Assembly: GCF_002157855.1 (NCBI RefSeq)
Contig: NZ_CP020880.1
Span: 3,038,001 to 3,102,000 of the forward strand
Length of the DNA: 64,000 nt
Source: Sutcliffiella horikoshii
Lineage (GTDB): Bacteria; Bacillota; Bacilli; Bacillales; Bacillaceae_I
Reading direction: 5' to 3'
Numbering within the stretch: position 1 is the stretch's first letter; every line of letters starts with the position of its first letter. A program made the translations under genes and the position numbers. Under the pieces are notes generated by a model. That model ran no database searches. It was not told the origin of the DNA and saw only the letters and a list, made by a program, of their open reading frames with translations. This document shows positions 36,063-45,207 of the stretch, piece after piece.

Positions 36063-37205
36063 ATGATATATCTCGATTACGCAGCTACTACCCCAATGAG
36101 CAATGAAGCCTTGGAGGCCTACCAACATGTGGCACGCAATTATTATGGAAACAGCAGCAGTTTACACGACACAGGCACCACCGCCTCTGACCTGCTCGAA
36201 ACCTGCAGAGGCGAGCTTGCAAGGATAATTTCAGGAAAAAAGGAAGGCATTTATTTTACAAGCGGTGGAAGTGAGGCAAACTTTCTGGCCATACGCTCGC
36301 TTTTAAAAGGATGCGGGCATAAAGGAAAACACATCATTACCACCGCAACTGAGCACGCTTCCATTCATTCCCTTTGCAAGTCATTAGAGAAAGAGGGCTA
36401 TGAAGTGACGTGGCTGCCAGTAGACTCTAATGGAATTATTGCACTTTCTCAATTAAAAGCAGCATTGAGGAAGGACACTTGCCTTGTCTCCATCCACCAT
36501 GCCAATTCTGAGACGGGAATCTTGCAGCCCCTTGAAGCGATCGGCGGACTCCTAAAGGAGAAAAATATCCACTTTCATAGCGATTGTGTCCAGACATTTG
36601 GTAAAATACCAATAGACGTGGAGAAGCTCCACCTAACCAGCATCTCGATATCCTCCCATAAAATTTACGGACCAAAGGGTGTCGGGGCGTTATTTATCAA
36701 TCCAAAAGCTTCGTGGAAATCCGTATATGAAGGCGCGAGTCACGAAAAAGGGATGCGTCCCGGTACGGTAGACGTCCCAGGAATCGCTTCTTTTCTAACC
36801 GCCGCCCAACAAATGGAGTCCTCCATGCAGGATCTAAAAGAAAAATATGAAACGATGCGAATTCATTTTTTAAGACTGATTCAGCAATCTTGGCTGCCTA
36901 TAGTAGTAGAAGGAGAGAATGTACAAGGTCTGCCACATATCCTTGGCCTAAGATTACCCGGGATAGAGGGACAGCATGTGATGCTAGAATGCAATCGAAA
37001 AGGCATTGCCATCTCTACAGGAAGCGCGTGTCAAATGGGATCCCAATCTCCATCAAGAACCATGATTGCCACCGGAAAGACACCGGATGAAGCACGTGAA
37101 TTTGTTCGCCTTTCATTTGGAAAACAAACCACCATCAGAGACCTTGAATTAGCTGTCGAGGCTCTTAAAGAAATTATAGAAGAACGGATAAAAAGGAGCG
37201 GCTAA
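36063..37205 (+). CDS. nifS: NifS-like cysteine desulfurase of the NAD locus
   Basis: A 380-residue PLP enzyme that takes sulfur from cysteine. The PLP lysine is in 'SISSHKIYGPKGVGALF' (about residue 200), the sulfur-carrying cysteine in 'AISTGSACQMGSQSPS' (about residue 325), and the N-terminus 'MIYLDYAATTPMSNEALEAY' is typical. Divergence from nadB and linkage to nadR identify it as the form (NifS/NadS) that matures the NadA iron-sulfur cluster, not the housekeeping SufS or IscS. GGAAGGAG precedes the ATG. Confidence 0.95.
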   Translation: MIYLDYAATTPMSNEALEAYQHVARNYYGNSSSLHDTGTTASDLLETCRGELARIISGKKEGIYFTSGGSEANFLAIRSLLKGCGHKGKHIITTATEHASIHSLCKSLEKEGYEVTWLPVDSNGIIALSQLKAALRKDTCLVSIHHANSETGILQPLEAIGGLLKEKNIHFHSDCVQTFGKIPIDVEKLHLTSISISSHKIYGPKGVGALFINPKASWKSVYEGASHEKGMRPGTVDVPGIASFLTAAQQMESSMQDLKEKYETMRIHFLRLIQQSWLPIVVEGENVQGLPHILGLRLPGIEGQHVMLECNRKGIAISTGSACQMGSQSPSRTMIATGKTPDEAREFVRLSFGKQTTIRDLELAVEALKEIIEERIKRSG

Positions 37206-37208
37206 CAT

Positions 37209-37745
37209 ATGACGCAAGAAAAGAAAGTACTTGGAGAAGAACGACGCAATCTCCTTTTGCACTGGCTGCAAACGGAAGACAAGCCACTGACCGGCGGAGA
37301 ATTAGCAGGGCGGACGAATGTTAGCAGACAAGTCATCGTCCAGGACATCTCCCTTTTAAAAGCAAAAAACGAACCGATCCTTGCAACAAGCCAAGGCTAC
37401 GTCTATATGAAACCTTTCGGCGAACAGGTAAAAAAAGAGCGAATCATCGTGTCTTTCCATGAGCCGCACAGGACGAAAGAAGAACTTTATATCCTAGTCG
37501 ACCACGGCGTGACAGTAAAGGACGTGCGAATCGAGCATCCTGTTTACGGAGATTTGAACGCGTCAGTCATGGTGTCAAGCCGCGCGGAAGTGGATGCTTT
37601 TATCCGAAAAATAAAGCAGACGAATGCTTCATACTTGTCTCAATTGACAGACGGAACGCATTTGCATACGATTGAGGCGGATTCTGAGGAAAAGCTGGAT
37701 GCGGCGTGTGCGGCATTGAAGGAAGCTGGGATGGTGGTGGAGTAG
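37209..37745 (+). CDS. nadR: NiaR (YrxA) transcriptional repressor of NAD biosynthesis
   Basis: A 178-residue nicotinic-acid-sensing repressor. The N-terminal winged helix shows 'RRNLLLHWLQ', 'LTGGELAGRTNVSRQVIVQD'. The C-terminal 3H domain (about 75-178) carries its three conserved histidines in 'SFHEPHRTKEELYILVDHG', 'VRIEHPVYGDLNA' and 'LTDGTHLHTIEADSE'. It lies three bases after nifS and should repress nadBCA and its own operon through the palindrome at 35953. It is unrelated to the enterobacterial protein also called NadR. Confidence 0.94.
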   Translation: MTQEKKVLGEERRNLLLHWLQTEDKPLTGGELAGRTNVSRQVIVQDISLLKAKNEPILATSQGYVYMKPFGEQVKKERIIVSFHEPHRTKEELYILVDHGVTVKDVRIEHPVYGDLNASVMVSSRAEVDAFIRKIKQTNASYLSQLTDGTHLHTIEADSEEKLDAACAALKEAGMVVE

Positions 37746-37756
37746 GGTGGGGAGCG

Positions 37757-38125
37757 GGTTTCTATGTTACCGTTTGGCCGGGGGGCGGAGTGGTTTTGGG
37801 CTTTGAGAGGGCCTCTCTGTTACCGTTTGGCCGGGGACGGGGTGGTTTTGGGCTTTGAGACGGCCTCTCTGTTACCGTTTGGACGGGGGCGGGGTGGGTT
37901 CGGGCTTTGAGAGGGCTTCTCTGTTACCGTTTGTCGAAGCGCGTGACGAGTTCGGGCGGAGAGAAAAGTTTCTATTAGACTTTTCAACTGCTTTTTAATC
38001 GGCTTCGGGCGGAGAGAACCCTTCTATTAGACTTTTCCTCCTGCTTCCTAACCGCTTCGGGCGTATAGAACCGTTCTATTAGACCTTTCCTCCTGCTTCC
38101 TACCGGCTTCGGGCGTATAGAATGC
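37757..38125. repeat. about seven-copy 52-bp tandem array
   Basis: GTTACCGTTT occurs at 37766, 37819, 37871 and 37923; CTATTAGAC follows at 37972, 38024 and 38076; the spacing within each series is 52 or 53. TTCGGGCKK(A) marks the unit start throughout. The first half is G-rich (GGCCGGGGACGGGGTGG), the second half C/T-rich (CTTTTCCTCCTGCTTCC), so the array seems to be two diverged sub-families of one unit. It fills most of the 37746-38208 gap between convergent nadR and pheA. There are no spacers as in CRISPR. Confidence 0.88.
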
Positions 38126-38153
38126 CCGCAAACAAAAAAAGCAGAAAAACCTC

Positions 38154-38202
38154 CCAAAGGTGCCCCTTACTTCAGCACCCCTAGAAGGGTTTTCCAAACA
38201 AA
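38154..38202 (-). terminator. terminator of pheA
   Basis: On the minus strand AAAACCCTTCTAGGGGTGC pairs imperfectly with GGCACCTTTGGGAGGTTTT, with a T run following. The stem is interrupted by small loops. Confidence 0.6.
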
Positions 38203-38208
38203 ACAACA

Positions 38209-39069
38209 TTACCTCAATAAATAACTATTGTATCTCCCCAACACTTTCACCGAACACCCCAACGCCTCCAGCTCCTCAATGGCTGGCGGTATCAATGGAT
38301 GCTCCACTTCCTCATTAATATCAATAATGAAAAAATAGTTACCCAAACCCGTTTTCATTGGGCGGGATTCGATTTTCGACAGGTTCAGCTTTCTCCATGC
38401 AAATACAGATAAAACTTGGTGAAGAGCACCAGATTGATCCGTGGGAAGCGACACCATCATTGTTGTCTTTTTCCCAATATTGTCGTGCTCTTCATTATGT
38501 AGCATCACTTTCTCATCACGATGCAGGATGATAAACTTGGTGTGATTGTTATCATAGTCGTGGATATTTTCCTGCAACACACATAGGTTATATTCTTTCG
38601 CTGCAAGCGAATTGGCAATACAGGCTGCCTTTTTAGAAAGTCTGTGATCAGAGATTAGTTTTGCTGCAGCGGCAGTGGAGGAAGTGGTTTCATACACTGC
38701 GTTAGGATATTTTTTATGTAAGAATTTATGGCACTGGGCAATCGCATGGGAATGTGAATAGATCACTTCCAGCTCTCCGCCATTTTTTATATGATTGGGA
38801 TGCACTAATAAATGCTGGCTAATTGGAATGGTCAGCTCCCCTACAATCGGCAAGGGACAATCGTGAATGAGGTAATCAAGCGTCACATTGACTGACCCTT
38901 CAATTGCGTTCTCAAGCGGGACAACCGCCATGTCGACCTTGCCCTCTAATACTGCATCCATGCATTCAGGAATGGTGGAAAATGCCTTTTTAAAAGACTC
39001 TGGAAAAAACTTTGTTACCGCCATGTCAGTAAAAGTTGCCTTCGGTCCTAAAAATCCAATTCTTGTCAT
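38209..39069 (-). CDS. pheA: prephenate dehydratase
   Basis: A 286-residue enzyme converting prephenate to phenylpyruvate in phenylalanine synthesis. The catalytic part spans about 1-180 ('MTRIGFLGPKATFTDMAV', 'VPLENAIEGSVNVTLDYL', 'TSSTAAAAKLISD', 'NNHTKFIILHRDE'). A C-terminal ACT domain contains the phenylalanine-binding 'LSKIESRPMKTGLGNYFF' (ESRP motif), so feedback inhibition by phenylalanine is expected. It follows pheB by 56 bases. Confidence 0.96.
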   Translation of the reverse strand: MTRIGFLGPKATFTDMAVTKFFPESFKKAFSTIPECMDAVLEGKVDMAVVPLENAIEGSVNVTLDYLIHDCPLPIVGELTIPISQHLLVHPNHIKNGGELEVIYSHSHAIAQCHKFLHKKYPNAVYETTSSTAAAAKLISDHRLSKKAACIANSLAAKEYNLCVLQENIHDYDNNHTKFIILHRDEKVMLHNEEHDNIGKKTTMMVSLPTDQSGALHQVLSVFAWRKLNLSKIESRPMKTGLGNYFFIIDINEEVEHPLIPPAIEELEALGCSVKVLGRYNSYLLR

Positions 39070-39125
39070 GCTCTCTACTCCCCTATCTCCACTATGCTTC
39101 CTTAGGGTCGCACTTGTTCTAAAAC

Positions 39126-39569
39126 TTAAGCGCCTGTCCCTAAGATCTCTACTTTATCTACAAATTCTAATCGCTTCAGCATCGAAAGTAAAGCGTTGAT
39201 ATCACCTTTTAATCCAGACATATCAAGCGAAAGGGTCACATTTGCCTTCCCTTGTAACGGGATAGTCTGGTGAATGGTCAATACATTGCAGCCGACCGTT
39301 GCTACGGTTGCAAGCAATTGCGATAAGGCGCCTGTTTGATCTTCCAGGTGAAAAAATAAAGTCATGATTTTTTCTTTTACCATGGTGTGAAACGGAAAAA
39401 CGGTATCGCGATATTTGTAAAAAGCACTGCGGCTGAGGTCTACCTTTTGTACCGCTTCAGCAATGGAATCTACTTTCCCGCGTGCAAGCATTTCTTTTAC
39501 TTCAATCGACTTTTTCATCGCTTCTGGCAGGACATCCTCGCGCACTAAAAAGAACTTCTCCTCTAACAT
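39126..39569 (-). CDS. pheB: ACT domain-containing protein PheB
   Basis: A 147-residue protein annotated PheB in Bacillus, although its biochemical role is not settled. The N-terminal 65 residues resemble a small helix-turn-helix ('[20 protein letters not shown]', then '[12 protein letters not shown]'), and the last 75 residues are an ACT domain ('[20 protein letters not shown]'). This pattern suggests an amino-acid-sensing regulator, perhaps of phenylalanine synthesis. It is placed between obg and pheA, as in B. subtilis. Confidence 0.9.
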   Translation of the reverse strand: MLEEKFFLVREDVLPEAMKKSIEVKEMLARGKVDSIAEAVQKVDLSRSAFYKYRDTVFPFHTMVKEKIMTLFFHLEDQTGALSQLLATVATVGCNVLTIHQTIPLQGKANVTLSLDMSGLKGDINALLSMLKRLEFVDKVEILGTGA

Positions 39570-39638
39570 CGGATTTCTCTCCTTTTTTTCGTATATGTAA
39601 AGAAGAGAGGATAAAATGAATTATCCCCTCTGGCCAAT

Positions 39639-40922
39639 CTATTCAACAAATTCGAATTCGTATTTCAGTAGACGAACGATGTCGCCGTCTTTTGCACCGC
39701 GAGCACGCAATTCTTCATCTACTCCTAAACCACGAAGTTGACGCGCAAAACGTTTGATGGACTCTTCATGGTTGAAGTTTGTCATGATAAACAGTTTTTC
39801 AAGTTTTTCACCTGAAAGTACAAAGGCACCATCCGGATCACGTGTAATCATGAATGGAAGTTCTTCCGCCTCGTGCTTGTAAACCACACGTTGCTCAATT
39901 GCTTCCTCTTCATATAATGGATATTCAGGAGCTGTTTCAAGTTCGTCTGCCACCGCATATAAAAGGTCACGAAGACCGCTGCGAGTTAGAGCAGAGATAG
40001 GGAAGACTTTCACATCTTCGCCAAGCTGCTCCTTGAATTTTTCAAGATTTTCTTCTGCATCAGGCATGTCCATTTTGTTTGCTACAACAAGTTGAGCACG
40101 CTCTGTCAGACGCATATTATATTCTTTCAACTCTGCATTAATTGTTAGGTAATCCTCATACGGATCGCGACCTTCCAATCCGCCCATATCGACCACATGG
40201 ATGATAACCCTTGTACGCTCGATGTGGCGCAGGAATTGATGTCCTAGTCCCACACCTTCATGTGCACCTTGAATCAATCCCGGTAGATCCGCCATAACAA
40301 AGCTTCGGCTGTCTTCGGTTTCAACTACACCAAGGTTAGGTACGATAGTCGTGAAATGGTATTCAGCAATTTTCGGTTTTGCTGCAGAAACAACTGATAA
40401 AAGAGTTGATTTTCCTACACTTGGGAAGCCAACAAGACCGACGTCCGCAAGCACTTTTAACTCAAGAACCACATAGCGCTCTTGACCAGGTTCCCCGTTC
40501 TCAGCAACTTCTGGAGCCGGGTTTCTAGGCGTTGCAAAACGTGAGTTACCGCGACCACCGCGGCCACCCTTTGCTACAACATATTGCTGACCGTGCTCTG
40601 TTAAATCAGCCAATGTTTCTTTTGTATCGTCATCCATTACGACAGTTCCCGGTGGAACCTTTACAATCATGGCTTCCGAGTTTCTTCCGTGCTGGTTTTT
40701 GGACATTCCGTGTTCTCCACGAGTCGCTTTAAAGTGACGTTTGTAACGGAAATCCATCAGTGTGCGCAATCCTTCTTCTACTTGAAGAATGACGTCCGCT
40801 CCTTTTCCCCCATCACCGCCGGCTGGTCCACCATCCGGTACATATTTCTCACGACGAAAGGCAACCATTCCGTTCCCACCGTCGCCACCTTTTACATAAA
40901 TCTTGACCTGATCGACAAACAT
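39639..40922 (-). CDS. obg: GTPase Obg (CgtA)
   Basis: A 427-residue essential GTPase tied to 50S ribosome assembly, the stringent response and, in B. subtilis, sporulation initiation. Three domains are visible: the glycine-rich Obg fold (1-158, '[20 protein letters not shown]'), the G domain (about 159-330; G1 '[10 protein letters not shown]', G3 '[12 protein letters not shown]', G4 'NKMD') and the OCT domain (about 345-425). It follows spo0B by 55 bases; a small hairpin (about 40947-40966) lies between them. Confidence 0.97.
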   Translation of the reverse strand: MFVDQVKIYVKGGDGGNGMVAFRREKYVPDGGPAGGDGGKGADVILQVEEGLRTLMDFRYKRHFKATRGEHGMSKNQHGRNSEAMIVKVPPGTVVMDDDTKETLADLTEHGQQYVVAKGGRGGRGNSRFATPRNPAPEVAENGEPGQERYVVLELKVLADVGLVGFPSVGKSTLLSVVSAAKPKIAEYHFTTIVPNLGVVETEDSRSFVMADLPGLIQGAHEGVGLGHQFLRHIERTRVIIHVVDMGGLEGRDPYEDYLTINAELKEYNMRLTERAQLVVANKMDMPDAEENLEKFKEQLGEDVKVFPISALTRSGLRDLLYAVADELETAPEYPLYEEEAIEQRVVYKHEAEELPFMITRDPDGAFVLSGEKLEKLFIMTNFNHEESIKRFARQLRGLGVDEELRARGAKDGDIVRLLKYEFEFVE

Positions 40923-40977
40923 TGATTACTCACTCCGATATGTCAAAAGGTAAAAAATAACCTTTTGCGTTCATTTT

Positions 40978-41508
40978 TTAAAGCTTGTAAGACACTTGAA
41001 TGGAACTCTGCTCAGGATGTATTTCTTGTCCAATCACTAAGAAACCATCCGGCTGTGCTTGCAGCCACTCCGTTAAAAAGTTTGTATCTTCTAGTATTCC
41101 ATTTATATCAAAAAAGAAACGAATTTCCGCTTCTTCTATATGCAAACTTAAAAACAAATGGTTATCTGCTTTTTTGTTTACCGCATTTTCCAGGTCGGTA
41201 AACAAAGAAGAAATCCATTTGCACAATAGCTTATCCGCTTTTGACAGATTTACAGGCTCTCCGATTACTTCGTATTCCAGCGAAAATAGTCTCGGCTCCC
41301 AATGGAACGTAATCAGATATTCCGCAAATGCAGGGGCTTGTAAATTCGTCAAGTTGGATTCGTGATTGGCTTCCAGCACAATCTCCTCTATCAAATTATT
41401 CACTCGCTCCAAGCGTCCAAGCGACAAATTCGCCTTAATCAACTGAATGCGATTAAGCCAATCATGCCTCGAATGACGCAACACATCCAACGTCCCTCTA
41501 TTTCTCAT
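40978..41508 (-). CDS. spo0B: sporulation initiation phosphotransferase Spo0B
   Basis: A 176-residue phosphorelay protein passing phosphate from Spo0F to Spo0A. The phosphoacceptor helix 'DVLRHSRHDWLNRIQLIKAN' (about residues 8-27) has the active histidine followed by Asp, as in all Spo0B proteins; the remainder is a degenerate histidine-kinase ATPase fold. AGGAG precedes the ATG. The spo0B-obg pairing is conserved in Bacillaceae. Confidence 0.9.
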   Translation of the reverse strand: MRNRGTLDVLRHSRHDWLNRIQLIKANLSLGRLERVNNLIEEIVLEANHESNLTNLQAPAFAEYLITFHWEPRLFSLEYEVIGEPVNLSKADKLLCKWISSLFTDLENAVNKKADNHLFLSLHIEEAEIRFFFDINGILEDTNFLTEWLQAQPDGFLVIGQEIHPEQSSIQVSYKL

Positions 41509-41587
41509 AATACCGTACTCCTAGTCCCAACATTAATTCCAATACCTTCTTAACTATGTCGATTATAGCATAAAAAAAGAAGAAAAG

Positions 41588-41600
41588 GGGGTCAGACCCC
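41588..41600. repeat. GGGGTCAGACCCC palindrome
   Basis: An exact copy of the 13-base palindrome also present in the hisS leader. A second short hairpin (TAAAGG/CCTTTA, 41601-41620) follows. It lies upstream of spo0B and downstream of the rpmA terminator. Confidence 0.8.
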
Positions 41601-41701
41601 TAAAGGATTTTAGACCTTTATGTCGAAGGGGAACCAAAGCACTAAATCAAATTCGCTTATAACACTTATAACGCTAATTATTGCTGATAATCACTTGCAT
41701 T

Positions 41702-41733
41702 AAAAAAACTCTAACCTAAACATAGGCTAGAGT
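41702..41733 (-). terminator. terminator of the rplU-prp-rpmA operon
   Basis: On the minus strand ACTCTAGCCTA (41733-41723) pairs with TAGGTTAGAGT (41718-41708), followed by seven T. Confidence 0.9.
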
Positions 41734-41743
41734 TCCTTTGGAA

Positions 41744-42034
41744 TTATGCTTCTTGAGCAACAGGATATACGCTAACTTGTTTGCGGTCACGGCCTAGGCG
41801 CTCGAAACGAACGATTCCGTCAACCTTCGCGAACAATGTATCGTCGCCACCACGTCCAACGTTTGCTCCTGGGTAAATTTTAGTACCGCGTTGACGGTAT
41901 AAAATAGAACCACCAGAAACTTGTTGACCGTCTGCACGCTTAGCGCCAAGACGCTTGGACTGAGAGTCACGACCGTTTTTAGTAGAACCTACTCCCTTTT
42001 TGGAAGCAAAGAACTGAAGATCTAATCTTAACAT
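41744..42034 (-). CDS. rpmA: 50S ribosomal protein L27
   Basis: A 96-residue ribosomal protein at the peptidyl-transferase centre. The start is ATG 42034 with TAGGAGG upstream. The N-terminus is '[20 protein letters not shown]': the leading nine residues up to FF are removed by Prp before assembly, as in Firmicutes. '[20 protein letters not shown]' is the conserved core. Confidence 0.98.
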   Translation of the reverse strand: MLRLDLQFFASKKGVGSTKNGRDSQSKRLGAKRADGQQVSGGSILYRQRGTKIYPGANVGRGGDDTLFAKVDGIVRFERLGRDRKQVSVYPVAQEA

Positions 42035-42046
42035 GTATTCCACCTC

Positions 42047-42373
42047 CTACTTAGAAATGGTTATATAATTTCCATAGTCACGTTCAATCGTCTCTAAAGA
42101 CACAACCATACCTTCTAGCAACAGTTGTACTTTCTCATGTGTCGACTCATCCAAGTTGGATGGGACCGAACATTTTAAAAATCCATCTGCCCCTTGCTCA
42201 ATATCAGGAGTGACATGACATAATGACATGACCGCGTTCACCGCACCGAAAGATACGGCTGAAACACCGGCACACACAATGTCTGCACCCTTTTTGGCAA
42301 AGTTAGCATGTCCAGTTATGGTAAACGATTGGATCAGCTTGTGATCGTCTCGCTTAATTGTAACTTTAATCAT
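42047..42373 (-). CDS. prp: ribosomal-processing cysteine protease Prp
   Basis: A 108-residue protease (YsxB) that trims the N-terminus of L27. The catalytic His is in 'FTITGHANFAKKGADIVCAG' (about residue 22) and the catalytic Cys in the same segment (about 34). It lies between rplU and rpmA, the invariant order, with 15 and 12 base gaps. Confidence 0.95.
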   Translation of the reverse strand: MIKVTIKRDDHKLIQSFTITGHANFAKKGADIVCAGVSAVSFGAVNAVMSLCHVTPDIEQGADGFLKCSVPSNLDESTHEKVQLLLEGMVVSLETIERDYGNYITISK

Positions 42374-42388
42374 CCGATCACCTTTAAA

Positions 42389-42697
42389 TTACAGGTTGAT
42401 TGCATCAACAGTAACTTTTGTGTAAGGTTGACGATGACCTTGTTTTTTACGGTAGTTTTTCTTCGCTTTGTACTTGAATACAGTAAGCTTCTTCGCACGA
42501 CCTTGTTTTTCAACTTTAGCCGTTACAGTTGCTCCCGCTACTAGTGGGCTACCGACTTTAACATCGTCGCCACCAACGAAAAGAACCTTGTCGAAAGTTA
42601 CTACATCTCCAGCAGCACCATCAAGTTTTTCGATGTAGATCGATTGACCTGCTTCAACCTTGATTTGCTTACCACCTGTTTCAATAATTGCGTACAT
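42389..42697 (-). CDS. rplU: 50S ribosomal protein L21
   Basis: A 102-residue ribosomal protein, the standard length, starting at ATG 42697 ('[20 protein letters not shown]') after GGAGGTG. The C-terminal '[20 protein letters not shown]' is the conserved RNA-binding tail. It is first in the rplU-prp-rpmA operon and is preceded by an L21 leader RNA. Confidence 0.98.
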   Translation of the reverse strand: MYAIIETGGKQIKVEAGQSIYIEKLDGAAGDVVTFDKVLFVGGDDVKVGSPLVAGATVTAKVEKQGRAKKLTVFKYKAKKNYRKKQGHRQPYTKVTVDAINL

Positions 42698-42699
42698 TC

Positions 42700-42816
42700 T
42701 CTTGCACCTCCTCAATAGACTCAGACTCGCCAGTATCAGGTATATGTAACGAATTCACGCTCATATTTAACGGAACCTGGACTGCGCGGTTGTAGCACGG
42801 GTGCTACAAACTAACA
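42700..42816 (-). promoter_or_regulatory. L21 leader RNA of rplU
   Basis: A leader of about 115 nt with a perfect hairpin TTTGTAGCAC..GTGCTACAA (42812-42792 region), then CCGCGCAGTCCAGGTTCCGT and GGCGAGTCTGAGTC before the ribosome site. This matches the Firmicutes L21 leader, proposed to bind L21 and repress its own operon. Boundaries are set by the promoter and the ribosome site. Confidence 0.82.
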
Positions 42817-42822
42817 AAGAAC

Positions 42823-42852
42823 ATCTTAGCATATTCCAAACCCTTATGTCAA
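42823..42852 (-). promoter_or_regulatory. promoter of the rplU operon
   Basis: On the minus strand a consensus TTGACA (42852-42847), an 18-base spacer and TAAGAT (42828-42823). Transcription would start near 42816, at the head of the L21 leader. Confidence 0.8.
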
Positions 42853-42859
42853 TAAGGTT

Positions 42860-44311
42860 TCACAGCGTTTTTATCCTTTCTTTCGCATCCTCGACAGATC
42901 CGGCAAAACGTATTTCAAAACGTGGAACTCCTTCTTTTTTTATAAAATAAATCTGAAGACCACATCTCCCTATTATATCAGGCAACCCCATCAGTTTGTC
43001 CACCACTTCCGAACTTGCTTCCACAACAACTGCTTCCATATCGCTTCCTTTAAACTCCAACAGTTCCCGTTCTAATTGATAGGTGACAGTGTCCAATGAA
43101 AATACCACACCTTTCCCATCGCATGGCGAACAAGGTTGCAACAACATCTTCGTCAACGGCTCCCGAACTTTCTTGCGCGTTAACTGCAACAGATTTAATT
43201 CCGTAAACCCAATCACTCTGACATGGAAGCGATCTTTCCGAGCCGCGTCCTTCACCTTGCGCAACACCTGCTCCCGCTCACCATCACTCGCCATATCAAT
43301 AAAATCAACAATAATGATCCCACCGATCTGCCTTAACCGAAGCTGTCTGGCAATCTCGACTGCAGCCTCTAAGTTGGTTTTCAACACAGTCTCTTGCAGG
43401 CCGGTCTTGCCTATGTATTTCCCGGTATTGACATCAATGACCGTCATCGCTTCGGTATGTTCGATAATGATATACCCTCCGCTCGGCAGCCACACAATTC
43501 GCTTTAAAGCTTTTTCTAGTTCCTGCTCCATCCCTCTTCTTTTAAAGATGCCTTCTTTACCTTGATAAAAACGAACAGGATAGCCTTTCTTTTTCAAAAT
43601 CTGCGAAGTCCCAGCATCATCCACCTCTATCAGGCTCACCTCGGCAGGCGGGATTTCCCGAATTATTTTCGATAAAAAATAATCCTCTTCATGAGCAAGG
43701 GAAGGTATCTTGACTGCCGCATCTTGTTTCTCCTGCACCTCAAGGAACTGTCGCTGCAACTCAAGCAGTTCCGCTTCGACCACTTCGGAGGCAACATGCT
43801 CGCTTGCTGTTCGTAAAATAACTCCTTCATCCGAAGTCAGCCACTCTTGCAAAAGACTGCGCCATTCCTTCCTTTTAGCATCTGACATTTTCTTGGAAAT
43901 GGCTTTATATTTCCCGTAAGGCTGGTACACAATATGTGTTCCTGGAAACTCAAGGAGACTGGTCAGCTTGGCACCCTTCGTTCCCTCGCCTTCCTTCACC
44001 ACCTGCACGAGAATTGCTTCTCCCTGGTGGACGAAATGGGAAATCCCCTTTTGCTCCTTTTCCGCTTTAGAAAGCGCGGATGTCTGATAAGAACATAAAT
44101 GGTCGCGATGAAGATATCCTGGCTTCTTTTGCCCAAAATCAACAAAAGCGGCTTGCATGCCTGGCAGGACATTCACAACGCGACCAATATAAATATTCCC
44201 TTCTATCGGATGCGTTGTCGGCCGATCAATCAGCAGCTCGACAATTTTATCATCCTCTTTTATCGCGACTCTTTTTTCCGTCGCCTTCATATCCATAATT
44301 AACTCTATCAA
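42860..44311 (-). CDS. rng: Rne/Rng-family ribonuclease (RNase G-like)
   Basis: A 483-residue endoribonuclease of the RNase E/G catalytic type. The S1 RNA-binding insert is at about 35-120 ('GNIYIGRVVNVLPGMQAAFV', 'DFGQKKPGYLHRDH'); the catalytic magnesium site has 'TEAMTVIDVNTGKYIGKT' and 'GGIIIVDFIDMASDGEREQV'; the zinc-link 'PCSPCDGKGVVFS' follows. The long C-terminal scaffold of RNase E is absent, so it is RNase G-like. B. subtilis lacks this enzyme and uses RNase Y, but many other Bacillaceae have it at this site. TTG 44311 after GAGG is the likely start. Confidence 0.9.
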   Translation of the reverse strand: MIELIMDMKATEKRVAIKEDDKIVELLIDRPTTHPIEGNIYIGRVVNVLPGMQAAFVDFGQKKPGYLHRDHLCSYQTSALSKAEKEQKGISHFVHQGEAILVQVVKEGEGTKGAKLTSLLEFPGTHIVYQPYGKYKAISKKMSDAKRKEWRSLLQEWLTSDEGVILRTASEHVASEVVEAELLELQRQFLEVQEKQDAAVKIPSLAHEEDYFLSKIIREIPPAEVSLIEVDDAGTSQILKKKGYPVRFYQGKEGIFKRRGMEQELEKALKRIVWLPSGGYIIIEHTEAMTVIDVNTGKYIGKTGLQETVLKTNLEAAVEIARQLRLRQIGGIIIVDFIDMASDGEREQVLRKVKDAARKDRFHVRVIGFTELNLLQLTRKKVREPLTKMLLQPCSPCDGKGVVFSLDTVTYQLERELLEFKGSDMEAVVVEASSEVVDKLMGLPDIIGRCGLQIYFIKKEGVPRFEIRFAGSVEDAKERIKTL

Positions 44312-44337
44312 TGAATTAGCCTCAGCTTTCGAAGTGA

Positions 44338-45207
44338 TTAGTATGAATACAGGATATCTCCTATATCAATTGTCGTCAACTTCTCCTTGAAATAAGCATG
44401 AAGCAGTTCATTTTCATCAAGTGGCGGCTGTTTGTCCTTCCCCTTCATTACAATGATATTGTGCTTGCAGTCTCGCTTAAACTTCTGAAGCACCTGATGA
44501 ATCTTTTCTTTTTCATCCACGACAATCGGCGTTATGGTAGAAAACGTAGAATTCTTTCCATAATAACGCTCCATCAAAAAACGCATAAAGACAAAGTGCC
44601 GCTGCTTCCACTCTGTATATAAGGAAAAAAACAAGAACACGGTGATAATCCATATATTAATGTGCAACGGATCAATGACCAGATAGGTTGCACAAAAAAG
44701 TGCTAGGAAAACAAAAGAAGCTTGCAATGTTCGCTCATGCGCCTGTGCAAATGCAGACGTGCGACTGAACAACAACCCCATGATTTTCCCTCCGTCCAGA
44801 GGCCATATCGGCAAAAGGTTCACAAGGAAAATCATTATATTAAGTGTAAAAAACATTTCCCACATGCCTGCCGAAAGATAGCCCAGCTTAAAAAGAAGAA
44901 ACCCTCCTGCTGAAAGCCATACATGCTGTAATGGACCAGCTAGCGTCACTATTAATTCCTCTTTTAACGGACGGTTGCCATGCTCCTCCATTTCAGCAAC
45001 CCCGCCAAACGGCAGCAACAAAATCTGTTTGATGCGCCAGTTGTAATGCGTCGCCGCAACTCCATGGCCCAATTCATGAATAAATACGATAAAAAACAAG
45101 ATAAGTAGCTCCCGGAAATTTGCCGTTAAAATGGCCAACCCGGCGAGAAACCACATCAGTGGATGTACATGAACCTTCTGTAATAGCCTCAGCCATTTAT
45201 TATTCAA
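44338..45207 (-). CDS. spoIVFB: pro-sigma-K processing metalloprotease SpoIVFB
   Basis: A 289-residue intramembrane site-2 protease that cleaves pro-sigma K in the mother cell. The zinc motif is 'FIVFIHELGHGVAA' (HExxH at about residue 43), and the third ligand is in 'INLLPIWPLDGGKIMGLL', both in membrane segments. A CBS-like cytoplasmic domain covers about 220-289. It overlaps spoIVFA by eight bases. BofC, which tunes the timing of its activation, is encoded at 27.4 kb. Confidence 0.95.
   Translation of the reverse strand: MNNKWLRLLQKVHVHPLMWFLAGLAILTANFRELLILFFIVFIHELGHGVAATHYNWRIKQILLLPFGGVAEMEEHGNRPLKEELIVTLAGPLQHVWLSAGGFLLFKLGYLSAGMWEMFFTLNIMIFLVNLLPIWPLDGGKIMGLLFSRTSAFAQAHERTLQASFVFLALFCATYLVIDPLHINIWIITVFLFFSLYTEWKQRHFVFMRFLMERYYGKNSTFSTITPIVVDEKEKIHQVLQKFKRDCKHNIIVMKGKDKQPPLDENELLHAYFKEKLTTIDIGDILYSY

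Noticed and set aside
36890-37090. 66-codon + strand frame inside nifS
   Set aside because: Out-of-frame shadow of the cysteine desulfurase gene.
37757-38125. CRISPR array
   Set aside because: Units are contiguous and degenerate, with no unique spacers of constant length and no cas genes.
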